Part shown: positions 18,443 to 26,062 of the stretch, piece by piece
Layout of the letters: each line of letters begins with the position of its first letter
Numbering within the stretch: the stretch's first letter is position 1
Assembly: GCA_015075185.1 (NCBI GenBank)
Contig: JABTUW010000001.1
Location: 1,240,001-1,304,000, forward strand
Reading direction: 5' to 3'
DNA: 64,000 bases
Source of the DNA: Anaerolineales bacterium
Lineage (GTDB): Bacteria > Chloroflexota > Anaerolineae > 4572-78 > J111
Made by a program: the position numbers and the translations under genes
The notes under the pieces: model-generated
Seen by the model: only the letters and a program-made list of their open reading frames with translations
Told to the model about the DNA's origin: nothing
The model's database searches: none

Positions 18443-18961
18443 GTGGGTAAAAACAGTCGGCTGATTGGCATGATTTTGATTGGGGTGGGTCTGGTTTTGC
18501 TTTTGGGCTGCTCGGCGGTTTCCCTGATGTCTTCTTTTACCTCGACATCGGGCAATCTGGGGGGAGCTGTCTTGGGGGTGGTCGTCTCGATCCTGGTGGG
18601 GATTGTCCCCATTGCTTTCGGGGTTTATCTGCTCACCCAAAGCCGGACTGAAGCGGCCGAGCAGGCGGACATGGCCCGCCAGCGGAAAATTCTGGATATG
18701 GTCAAAACGCGCGGCCAGGTGGATATTCGTGATATGGTCTTTGATTTAAAGTCCAACACCGAACAAATCCGCGATGATATTTATAAGTTGGTCGGGATGG
18801 GCTTATTCACCGGCTATGTCAACTGGGATAAAGGCGTGCTCTATTCAAAAGACGCTTCCCAGCTCAAGGGCAACAAGTGTCCCAACTGCGGAGGCGAGCA
18901 GGAGTTCGCCGGCAAAGGGGTGATCCAATGCAAGAATTGTGGGGCCGAGGTTTTTCTGTAA
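18443..18961 (+). CDS. Membrane protein with winged-helix-like middle and C-terminal zinc ribbon
   Basis: A 172-residue protein with two N-terminal hydrophobic segments (about 5-30 and 40-65). A soluble part resembles a small helix-turn-helix fold (KILDMVKTRGQVDIRDMVFD). The C-terminal zinc ribbon has CPNCGG and CKNCGA spaced 18 residues apart. I know no function for it. The start is GTG 18443, with AAGGAG eight bases upstream; the longer open frame to 18317 runs through repeat sequence and is rejected. Confidence 0.75.
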   Translation: MGKNSRLIGMILIGVGLVLLLGCSAVSLMSSFTSTSGNLGGAVLGVVVSILVGIVPIAFGVYLLTQSRTEAAEQADMARQRKILDMVKTRGQVDIRDMVFDLKSNTEQIRDDIYKLVGMGLFTGYVNWDKGVLYSKDASQLKGNKCPNCGGEQEFAGKGVIQCKNCGAEVFL

Positions 18962-19018
18962 ACCGACCGCTGACCACCGACCCATTCGACAAGCTCAGGG
19001 CAGGCCGCTGACCGCCAC
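18961..19018. repeat. GACCGCTGACC and TTCGACAAGCTCAGG spacer repeats
   Basis: Immediately after the stop: ACCGACCGCTGACCACCGACC, then ATTCGACAAGCTCAGGGCAG, then GGCCGCTGACCGCC. It combines two repeat families found elsewhere in the window. Confidence 0.65.
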
Positions 19019-19091
19019 CTTTCTTCCCGGTGGACTTTCAAAGCACGTCGCATAAAAAATCTCTGTATCTCAGGATCTACCTCTGACTCGT

Positions 19092-20873
19092 TTGTATACT
19101 CAACTCCGGCAACTCAAAATAATCATGCTTCTGCTTGTCCTGGCTCTCACTGCCTGCGAGTCGGCCCAAACCACTGTCACCCCGGCCAGGACCCCTTCTT
19201 CACCTTCTAACCTTCCAACTCTCCCAGCCTCCATTCCTCCCCTTTCCCAACCTTCCCACCTGCCAACTCTTCCACCCTCCACACCACCCCCTTCCCAAAC
19301 CTCCAACCTCCCAACCCGCCCGTCTTCCAGTCTTCCAACCTTCGAGCCGACGAAGTGGCCCGCAGAGGCCAAGGCCCCCTATGGGCAGCCTTCCCCCTCC
19401 CCTCCCCCTCAGCCGGGCGGCGTTGCTATCCTCGGCCTGGTTGGCCAGCCGGATACCCTTAACCCGATTACCACCAATGATGCGGCCCTGCGCGAGCTGG
19501 CGCCTTTGTTGTTCGACACCCTGCTCCACGTTGATCCGGCGACGGCGCAGCTTCAGCCCGGTTTGGCCGAAAGTTGGGAATACAGCCGGGATGGTAAACA
19601 GGTTACTTTTCATTTGCCGTCCAGGCTAAAATGGAGCGACGGCCGGCCCCTGACCGCCTCGGCCATTGCCGCCAGCTTAAAAGCGACCGAGCATCCCGCC
19701 CTGCTGGCTTTCAGCGCGATGTCCGCACCCAACCCTGAAACTCTGGAACTGACCTTTGCGGCCATGGATTGCGCCGTCGTGACCACCTTAGCCCAACTGC
19801 CGCTTTTGTCTGCCGCCGAAGTTCTCGAGGCGATGCCAACGGGCAGCGGCCCTTTCAAAATCGCCGCTTGGTCGGAGAATAAGCGAACCCTGACCCTGGA
19901 GCGCAACCCCAATTATCGCGGCCCCGCACCCTTGCTGGACGGCTTAACCGTGCGCTTCATCCAAGGCGGCGAGGTAACGGTAGCCCTCTCCGAAGGCCAA
20001 TTTGACGTTATAGGCCCTATTCAATCCAAAATCCACGCCCAAGAGGGCAGTCTAAAACCCAAAATCTTTACCGACCTGGTTTATCCCACGCCGCAAATGA
20101 CCTATCTGGCCATCAATTTTGCCCCTAAAAATGTTGATCCGGTAGAGCCTCAAGTGCGGAAGGCCCTGCTGCTGGCCCTGGATCGAGAAGCTATCCTGGC
20201 CGAAGCCCTCAACGGCGACGGCCAGCTTCTGGCCGGACCGCTGCTGCCTGGTCATTGGGCGGCTAACACCGGCCTTGACTGGCCCGCTTACGACCCCGAT
20301 GCTGCTCGGGCGCTGCTAACCAGGGCCGGCTTAAAGGACGAAGACGGCGATGGCTGGCTGGATCAGGATGGCCGGCGGCTGGAACTGTCCATCCGGGTGA
20401 ACGGCGAAAATCCTTTGCACCAGGGTTTAGGCTGGTTGGCCGCCAGCTATTATCGTGACCTGGGTCTCTTTGCCCGCTCCGATAGTATTGCCTTCACCGG
20501 GTTGGTTGACGATCTGTTCACCCACGATTTCAGCCTGGCCATTTTTAGCTGGCCGCTGCTCCCCGACCCCGACCAGCGCTTGTTTTGGCGTTCCAACGAA
20601 AATGCAGTGGGCCGGGGGCTTAACTTTATTTCTTACGACAATCCTGCTTTGGACAGGCTACTCGACCGGGCGGTCGCGGTGCCGGGCTGCGATATGCAGG
20701 GTCGAGCCAGAATTTACGCCAACATCCAAAAGACTCTGGCGGCTGAGCGGCCGGTTGATTTTTTGCTCGCCCCCAATCGCCATATCCTTGTGGGCAATCG
20801 CTTGCAGGGCGTCAACCCCGGCCCGTTTGTTCCTTTTACCTGGAATGCCGCCGAGTGGTATCTAACCAAGTAG
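19092..20873 (+). CDS. Family 5 solute-binding lipoprotein (peptide/nickel type)
   Basis: A 593-residue ABC-type extracellular binding protein. The signal sequence with basic n-region ends in lipobox LTAC (Cys about residue 22). Residues about 30-110 are a Pro/Ser/Thr linker built from tandem CCTTCCAACCTTCC-like units. The SBP family 5 fold follows, with QPDTLNPI, LAESWEYSRDGKQVTFHL and LKWSDGRPLTA, and a C-terminal lobe with LDREAIL. The family binds oligopeptides, nickel or some sugars; the ligand is unknown. The TTG start at 19092 is chosen because the ATG at 19125 would lose the positive n-region. No cognate permease or ATPase genes are adjacent, which makes it an orphan. Confidence 0.87.
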   Translation: MYTQLRQLKIIMLLLVLALTACESAQTTVTPARTPSSPSNLPTLPASIPPLSQPSHLPTLPPSTPPPSQTSNLPTRPSSSLPTFEPTKWPAEAKAPYGQPSPSPPPQPGGVAILGLVGQPDTLNPITTNDAALRELAPLLFDTLLHVDPATAQLQPGLAESWEYSRDGKQVTFHLPSRLKWSDGRPLTASAIAASLKATEHPALLAFSAMSAPNPETLELTFAAMDCAVVTTLAQLPLLSAAEVLEAMPTGSGPFKIAAWSENKRTLTLERNPNYRGPAPLLDGLTVRFIQGGEVTVALSEGQFDVIGPIQSKIHAQEGSLKPKIFTDLVYPTPQMTYLAINFAPKNVDPVEPQVRKALLLALDREAILAEALNGDGQLLAGPLLPGHWAANTGLDWPAYDPDAARALLTRAGLKDEDGDGWLDQDGRRLELSIRVNGENPLHQGLGWLAASYYRDLGLFARSDSIAFTGLVDDLFTHDFSLAIFSWPLLPDPDQRLFWRSNENAVGRGLNFISYDNPALDRLLDRAVAVPGCDMQGRARIYANIQKTLAAERPVDFLLAPNRHILVGNRLQGVNPGPFVPFTWNAAEWYLTK

Positions 20874-20931
20874 TAGGGGTGCAGGGTGGCAGCAAAGCAA
20901 TTTTTCCCACTTTGTTATCTGGCTATCTTCG

Positions 20932-21052
20932 GTGCAGCACCCCGCGTAGTCCTGAGCAAAGCGAAGGACGTATCGAGGGGTGCTGCGAAAAATCACCCTT
21001 CGATAAACCTATGGCACTCAGGATGATTTTTCGCAGCTAGGGGTGACTTGAT
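20932..21052. repeat. CCTTCGATAC / CTCAGGA dispersed repeat
   Basis: The 222-base spacer before the NUDIX gene contains GTCCTGAGCAAAGCGAAGGA, CGTATCGAGGGGTG and CACCCTTCGATA, plus the 14-base inverted pair GCTGCGAAAAATCA / TGATTTTTCGCAGC. It is related to the repeat at 38118-38222. Confidence 0.75.
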
Positions 21053-21068
21053 TTATCTTATGACAAGC

Positions 21069-21097
21069 TTGTTTCGTGAGTAAAATCAAATTATAAT
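21069..21097 (+). promoter_or_regulatory. Promoter candidate overlapping the NUDIX start
   Basis: TTGTTT at 21069, 17-base spacer, TATAAT at 21092-21097. The last bases of the -10 overlap the annotated ATG at 21096, so either the true start is further downstream or this match is fortuitous. Confidence 0.4.
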
Positions 21098-21719
21098 GAT
21101 TCTGACAGATCCTTTTTTTAACGAAGTTTACAATGAAAAACAACTGAAACGGTTAGAGAAAAAATTTGGCCCGTTTCAGCGTCATCACCTGGACCTGACG
21201 GTGACGACTCAGGTTATGCTGGACATGATGTTCAAGATGACCCCCAAAAAGCCCCGCCGGGCCGAGGTGGTCATGATCATACCGAATGAGCAGGGCCAGC
21301 TCTGGCTGCATACCAAAGATTTTTACCCGGAAGGCGTCTACCGGCTGATGACCGGCGGAATTGACCCCGGCGAGAAACCCGATAAAGCGCTGCTGCGGGA
21401 GGTGAAAGAGGAAACGGGCTTTGCCGTGAAGATTGACCGCTGCCTGGCGGCCGTTACCTACACGTTGACCGCCACTAAGGGCACGCTGCCCTTTGCCTCC
21501 TATGTTTTTTTAACCCGTCCCACCGCCGGCCAGCCCCACCCCGCCGACTCCCGCGAGCGGATCACCCATTTTAAGGCTGTGCCGGTGGCTGAATTGTTAA
21601 CTGTGGTTCACACCCTGCGGGCGTTGACCGGCCCTTTTCAAGATTGGGGTATTTTTAGGGCGATAGCGCACCAGGTAGCCTATGAGGCGTTAAATCAATC
21701 CTTGGGAGAAGAGACATGA
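21096..21719 (+). CDS. NUDIX hydrolase
   Basis: A 207-residue protein with a complete NUDIX box: G at the start of GGIDPGEKPDKALL, then REVKEETGF, which fits Gx5Ex7REUxEExGU. The family cleaves nucleoside diphosphates linked to another group; the substrate is not predictable. The first 45 residues precede the fold. The ATG at 21096 lacks a clear ribosome-binding site and overlaps a -10-like hexamer, so the start is uncertain. The 3' end overlaps the next gene by four bases (ATGA), indicating coupling in a three-gene unit. Confidence 0.85.
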   Translation: MILTDPFFNEVYNEKQLKRLEKKFGPFQRHHLDLTVTTQVMLDMMFKMTPKKPRRAEVVMIIPNEQGQLWLHTKDFYPEGVYRLMTGGIDPGEKPDKALLREVKEETGFAVKIDRCLAAVTYTLTATKGTLPFASYVFLTRPTAGQPHPADSRERITHFKAVPVAELLTVVHTLRALTGPFQDWGIFRAIAHQVAYEALNQSLGEET

Positions 21720-22147
21720 AATTATCAGAAATGAGTCTGGTTCGATTGGCGGCCTGGGTGTATGCGATCATGTTCTTTTTTATCGCGTTTATGGGGGCTA
21801 TCCCCGGGCTGACCAATGCCAGCGGCCAATTGTTCGGCCTGTTTACCCTGGATTTTTATGATAATGCCCTGCACTTTGCCTCCGGGCTGTGGGCGGCGAT
21901 TGCCGGCTGGGTTTCAACTCGCGCGGCGATCTTCTACTTTAAAGTTTTTGGGATTCTCTATGGCCTTGATGGGGTGATGGGCCTTATTTTTGGGCAGGGA
22001 TACCTGGATGGCGGTATTGTCCTGTATGGGATTACCCCGCTTGATTTTTGGACCCGGCTGGCGGCTAACCTGCCGCACATTTTAATCGGCGGGATTGCCG
22101 TATTGATTGGCTTTTGGTTGAGCCGGAAATGGGCCGCCGATGCCTAA
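21716..22147 (+). CDS. DUF4383-like four-helix membrane protein
   Basis: A 143-residue protein with four hydrophobic helices. DFYDNALHFASGL in helix 2 and NLPHILIGG in helix 4 resemble the His-containing helices of DUF4383 proteins. The function of the family is unknown. It overlaps the NUDIX stop by four bases and the next start by eight. Confidence 0.7.
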   Translation: MKLSEMSLVRLAAWVYAIMFFFIAFMGAIPGLTNASGQLFGLFTLDFYDNALHFASGLWAAIAGWVSTRAAIFYFKVFGILYGLDGVMGLIFGQGYLDGGIVLYGITPLDFWTRLAANLPHILIGGIAVLIGFWLSRKWAADA

Positions 22148-23255
22148 GAAACTCTTCTGGCGGGTCGTCAGCCTGGGTTTCTTGATAATTCTGGTTATTG
22201 TCCTGATTCCACTCGTAGGTGTCGCCGTAGAGTGTAGACCCTGGGCTAATGTGACGCCGGTTGTCCCGGCGGCCTCGGCGGAAAGGCAGAAAACAACCGC
22301 GGATTTGAGCGGTTACAGCCGCCCCGAAGACCAGACTTACCTGACCCTGCCGGAATGGTACATTGTTTACAGCGCCGACGAGTACGCGGCCTTTATCAAA
22401 AACAAGCGGCCCAGCCAATTTCCCTATTTCGGGGCGGTCGGGCAATTCTGGCGGAGCTACTACAATGTCTGCGCGGTTACGCGCGAGGTCTATCCTTTTA
22501 ATTCCGGCTACCATCTCTCGCTGGTGGTGATTGGCACCAGTTTTACGCTGGAAAACATCGCCAGGGGCCTTTACGAAATAACGCTGGGCCGCACGGCAGA
22601 ATGGCTCAACCCTGACGCCCTGACCGCGGAGGATGCCTATGCCCGCCAGGTAGCCCAAGACTATGGCAATTTCATCCACACCATCCCCTGGTATGAATTT
22701 CCCTTTGGCGAGAAGCTCACCGGGCTGTGGACGGAGACGAGCCTGTTTGGACCCAATATCGTTCGCAAATGGGAACGCAAATTTGCCCTGAGCCTTGAAT
22801 ACGGGGGCAAAGCCATTTATAGCTGGCTGATTAAGGGCGGTACCCAGGCTGCCTACGCCCCGGAGGATTTGGAAATTCAAGCCTGGGCCAGAGGCATTTC
22901 TGAGGCACTGCTGGCCCAGGAGCCTCAAATCCGGCTGGTCAAACCCATCAATCCCCAAGAGGCCATCATCGCCGTGCCCCGCTACGAGGCCTTTACCCAA
23001 CTTGTACCCCAACTGACCCGGCAGGGAGTCCAGTTTGTTGAAATTGCCGGCAACGACGACATGTTAATCACGGCCATCACGCCGGCTGATTGGGCTTACA
23101 ACCTGAAGGCCGGGGAGTTTTTATTTGCGCTGCCCATCCTCAGCCAGCCGCAGCTTAAACGGGTGGCGGTCAAAGCGCCGGTTGCTTCGCTGCACGTGAT
23201 TTTAAGGGACTTGGAAAACCAGGGGGTCAAGCTGGAACACCTTTACGATTACTGA
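22140..23255 (+). CDS. Unrecognised protein with N-terminal membrane anchor
   Basis: A 371-residue protein. Residues 8-30 form one hydrophobic helix, and the rest is predicted to lie outside the cytoplasm. Conserved-looking blocks include TYLTLPEWYIVYSADEYA, FPYFGAVGQFW and a Tyr/Trp-rich central part. I do not recognise the family. It overlaps the upstream small membrane protein by eight bases. Its 3' end overlaps the convergent FAD oxidoreductase gene by seven bases, and both products appear membrane-anchored, so a functional link is possible but unproven. Confidence 0.75.
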   Translation: MPKKLFWRVVSLGFLIILVIVLIPLVGVAVECRPWANVTPVVPAASAERQKTTADLSGYSRPEDQTYLTLPEWYIVYSADEYAAFIKNKRPSQFPYFGAVGQFWRSYYNVCAVTREVYPFNSGYHLSLVVIGTSFTLENIARGLYEITLGRTAEWLNPDALTAEDAYARQVAQDYGNFIHTIPWYEFPFGEKLTGLWTETSLFGPNIVRKWERKFALSLEYGGKAIYSWLIKGGTQAAYAPEDLEIQAWARGISEALLAQEPQIRLVKPINPQEAIIAVPRYEAFTQLVPQLTRQGVQFVEIAGNDDMLITAITPADWAYNLKAGEFLFALPILSQPQLKRVAVKAPVASLHVILRDLENQGVKLEHLYDY

Positions 23256-24853
23256 TTTTCAAACAGGTGGGCGTATTTTTCGTAAAAGGTATTGGTTAAA
23301 ACAAGCTCAGGATCGTAACGCTTTTTGGCCTCAAAGAAATCTTTGATGTTGGGATAAGCTTGTTGAAGCTGCAGCGGGGTGTAGTAAAGCTGGTAGGGTA
23401 AGAAGAAAGTTCCATTAAGGCTGAGGGCCAGATCAATCGTTTGTTGGGTCATCCGGCGCATGGTCTCGTTATCTGCGGGCGTGGTGTTCTGGTTGATGTA
23501 TAAAACCACGGCAAACATATCGGTTGGGGCGTAGTTTAAAAAATTGTCCTCTTGATGTACAACTCTTACTGAGGCATTGAGCAGATTGGTGCCGTTTTGA
23601 GTTATAATTTCTCGCAAGCCGTCAATAAAAGTGACCAGTTGATCGTGGGGAACGTAATATTCCTGTAAAATATCGGTTTCATTCTTTAAATTGTTTTTAA
23701 GGTATTTAACCGAGTCGTGCATGGGCTGGTTTCTTGAAACCAGGCAGGCTTCGCCGGCGGCCATCGCCTGGTTTCGACTCACCTCACAGCTTTCCAGCCT
23801 GGGTTCGATGTACTTCTCGGCAAACCACTTTAGCCGCATCGGCAGGTCGCCCTGCTTGGAAAAGTTAAGCACAAAGCGGCGCAGCTTGGTGCTGGCGACC
23901 TCGGTCAAGGGCGGGATGCCGGTTTCGGGCGCGTCGGTTTGTTCATAGGTGTAAAGCAGCATTTCCTGCAAAAGGGAGGGTGAGGCGGTGGATAAGTGGG
24001 CATACATTAAGCCCAACTTTTCATCCTTGACTAACTTTTCGGCAAACAGGTGGGGAAACTCCCGGTAATTAAGCACCTGCCGCCCCGGCGTGTAAAGAAC
24101 GTTGTCTGTTACCTCCACATCCACATCCAGAATAACCCCAAACAGGCCGTAGCCGCCGAGGACCAGCTTAAAAAGCTCCGGGTTTTGGCTGCGGCTCAAT
24201 TCCTGGATCGAACCGTCGGGCAGCATGAGACGCATCGCGCGCAGGGTCTTACCGACAGAGCCAGCCCGGTGGTCCATCCCGTGCGCATTGACCGAGATTG
24301 AACCCCCGACGCTGAAAATGTCGGAGGACTGCATGGCCTTAACGGCATAGGCCGGGTGGAGATGATTTTGAATATCGTGCCAGGTCGCCCCGCTTTGCAC
24401 GGTGAGGAGTTTCTGTTCCTCGTCCAGCGACATTTGGTTGAACCCGGTCATATCCAGCACCAGGGCATTCCTAAAGAAAGCGTGCCCGCCCATGCTGTGC
24501 CTCACCCCGGCCATCGAAACCTTCAAGTGATTTTCTCTGGCAAAGAGCAGGGCCTGGCGGATGTCGTCAACCGTTTTTACCTGGACGATGCCGTAGACAA
24601 ACGTTTTATTGAGGCAACTGGCATCGTTAATCGCTCCCCCTTTTTGGACCCAGGGCAGGCTGTCCGGGTAGGCTTGAAGTTCAATCTTGTTTGGCTTGGC
24701 CGGGTCGCCCAGCGCCTCGGGGAACAGAGGGGGGCAGTCCTTTTCGCCGGCCGGGTCGGCTGAATACTCGTTAACTTTCTGCCCGGTAAAAAACAGGGCG
24801 GCAGCCAATGCCGCCGCAATCAGGCCGGTGTAAATTTTAGAAGGTCGTTTCAT
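23249..24853 (-). CDS. Membrane-anchored FAD-binding oxidoreductase (PCMH/VAO type)
   Basis: A 534-residue flavoenzyme. A signal anchor lies at residues 7-25. The FAD-binding type 2 domain is about 60-250, with a VRHSMGGHAF loop that contacts the FAD pyrophosphate and GGSISVNAHGMD. The C-terminal substrate domain ends in YDPELVLTNTFYEKY, as in the aldonolactone/alditol oxidase branch. It probably oxidises a sugar-derived or alcohol substrate outside the cytoplasm, which is an inference. The stop overlaps the convergent upstream gene by seven bases. RBS evidence at the ATG is modest. Confidence 0.85.
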   Translation of the reverse strand: MKRPSKIYTGLIAAALAAALFFTGQKVNEYSADPAGEKDCPPLFPEALGDPAKPNKIELQAYPDSLPWVQKGGAINDASCLNKTFVYGIVQVKTVDDIRQALLFARENHLKVSMAGVRHSMGGHAFFRNALVLDMTGFNQMSLDEEQKLLTVQSGATWHDIQNHLHPAYAVKAMQSSDIFSVGGSISVNAHGMDHRAGSVGKTLRAMRLMLPDGSIQELSRSQNPELFKLVLGGYGLFGVILDVDVEVTDNVLYTPGRQVLNYREFPHLFAEKLVKDEKLGLMYAHLSTASPSLLQEMLLYTYEQTDAPETGIPPLTEVASTKLRRFVLNFSKQGDLPMRLKWFAEKYIEPRLESCEVSRNQAMAAGEACLVSRNQPMHDSVKYLKNNLKNETDILQEYYVPHDQLVTFIDGLREIITQNGTNLLNASVRVVHQEDNFLNYAPTDMFAVVLYINQNTTPADNETMRRMTQQTIDLALSLNGTFFLPYQLYYTPLQLQQAYPNIKDFFEAKKRYDPELVLTNTFYEKYAHLFENQ

Positions 24854-24934
24854 TGCTTCGGTCCTGTTAGAAGAGGCTAAAATATCTTGCCAGCAGTTTC
24901 ATTACTCTACACCTACCTAAAAGTGGCAAAATAT

Positions 24935-25002
24935 AGACAGGATTTACAAGATTAACAGGATAATTTTAGTAAAAAATCTTGTAAATCCTGTTAATCCTGT
25001 CT
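24935..25002. repeat. GACAGGATTTACAAGATT repeat, copy 1
   Basis: Three tandem 11-base units of ACAGGATTWAC type, followed after 14 bases by the inverted set, making a long quasi-palindrome. Copies 2 and 3 are at 25963-26034 and 28572-28622. Confidence 0.85.
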
Positions 25003-25138
25003 AATCTTCTGGCTGAATTTCTCCCGTGTAAGGTAACGAAGCCAGCAGCTCACTCAAAAGAATGCTGCAATTATGGGGAGTTAAGGGGCGTTGTCAAATT
25101 TGAGAGGAGATAGTGGTAAAATTGCAAGTGATGGTTTC

Positions 25139-25166
25139 GGAGTCCAAAGCTGAGCTTTGGGACTCC
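25139..25166. repeat. GGAGTCCAAAGC hairpin
   Basis: GGAGTCCAAAGCT pairs with AGCTTTGGGACTCC with one bulged base. Related hairpins occur at 39128-39153 and 43271-43298. Confidence 0.7.
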
Positions 25167-25221
25167 AGCACTTACTTCGCAACCACCACCTGACAGGACC
25201 GCTTTTGAAGTGGGGTGAACC

Positions 25222-25941
25222 ATGACAGACTATCTAAGCACGAGTGAAGCCGGGCGGCTGGCCGAACTGGAAACGGTGATCGAGCGGGGCCTGCAAACTT
25301 TCATCGAGGTCGGCAACGCCCTGATGGAAATCCGCAACTCCCGCCTGTACCGGCAAAGATATGCCACCTTCGAGGAATACTGCCAGGAGCGCTGGGACTT
25401 ACGGAAAAGCCGGATCTACCAGTTGATGGACGCCGCCGAGGTGGTAGAAAATCTAAAAAGCTCCCCCATTGCGGAACTTTCAAGCGGGATTATTCCCCTG
25501 CCGGTTAACGAAGCCCAGGCCCGTCCCCTGGCCAAGCTGGAGGTGGAACTCCAGCGCCAGGCCTGGCAAAGGGCCATCGAAACCGCGCCCGAGGGCAGAA
25601 TCACGGCCAGGCATGTCGAAACGGTGGTTAGAGAACTTCAAGCCGCCCCCGTTGAACCTGACTCCTTTGTCTGCCCCCGCTGCGGCCAGCGCGCCGTTCA
25701 ACTCAACGAGGGAGTCATGTGCCTCAACGACGCCTGCCAGACAAGCTGGACGACCCTGGCCGAATTTGAGGATGAAACGGGCGGGGTCTACCTTGACGAA
25801 ACCGAACTCCTGCGGACTCATCTAAAAACGGAACTAATCAAACTCATCAACCGCCTGCCGCCGGAGCAGTTAAAGGAATTTGCCGCCTGGCTGGCCGAGG
25901 TTAAGCAGAAGCTGGCAGCAGCAGTCTTTTTATTAACCTGA
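25222..25941 (+). CDS. Putative DNA-binding protein with C4 zinc ribbon (plasmid/phage-like)
   Basis: A 239-residue protein. Residues 10-80 hold a conserved block seen in plasmid, phage and ParB-neighbour proteins: LQTFIEVGNALMEIRNSRLY, then FEEYCQERWDLRKSRIYQLM, a probable helix-turn-helix. Residues about 150-180 form a zinc ribbon, CPRCG with CLNDAC. The C-terminus is a charged helix. The role is unknown, possibly partition-like or transcriptional. It stands alone between two copies of the GACAGGATTTACA repeat, which may mark past insertion. The ATG follows GGGGTGA. Confidence 0.7.
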   Translation: MTDYLSTSEAGRLAELETVIERGLQTFIEVGNALMEIRNSRLYRQRYATFEEYCQERWDLRKSRIYQLMDAAEVVENLKSSPIAELSSGIIPLPVNEAQARPLAKLEVELQRQAWQRAIETAPEGRITARHVETVVRELQAAPVEPDSFVCPRCGQRAVQLNEGVMCLNDACQTSWTTLAEFEDETGGVYLDETELLRTHLKTELIKLINRLPPEQLKEFAAWLAEVKQKLAAAVFLLT

Positions 25942-25962
25942 GTTCGACGTTTTTCCGAAAAT

Positions 25963-26034
25963 AGACAGGATTTACAGGATTAACAAGATTTTTGACCAGT
26001 TTTTATCCTGTAAATCTTGCCGTAGGTCCTGTCG
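25963..26034. repeat. GACAGGATTTACAGGATT repeat, copy 2
   Basis: AGACAGGATTTACAGGATTA followed by ACAAGATT, and after a spacer TATCCTGTAAATCTTG and GGTCCTGTC in inverted sense. It lies between the zinc-ribbon gene and the peptidase gene. Confidence 0.8.
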
Positions 26035-26062
26035 AGAAATAGAAAACTCTAAACTGAGGTTA

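Larger units (their letters stand above)
24854..25221. other. Intergenic region with two repeat elements
   Basis: A 368-base spacer. It contains a GACAGGATTTACA-family element (24935-25002) and a GGAGTCC hairpin (25139-25166). No reading frame or RNA gene is evident. Confidence 0.6.
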
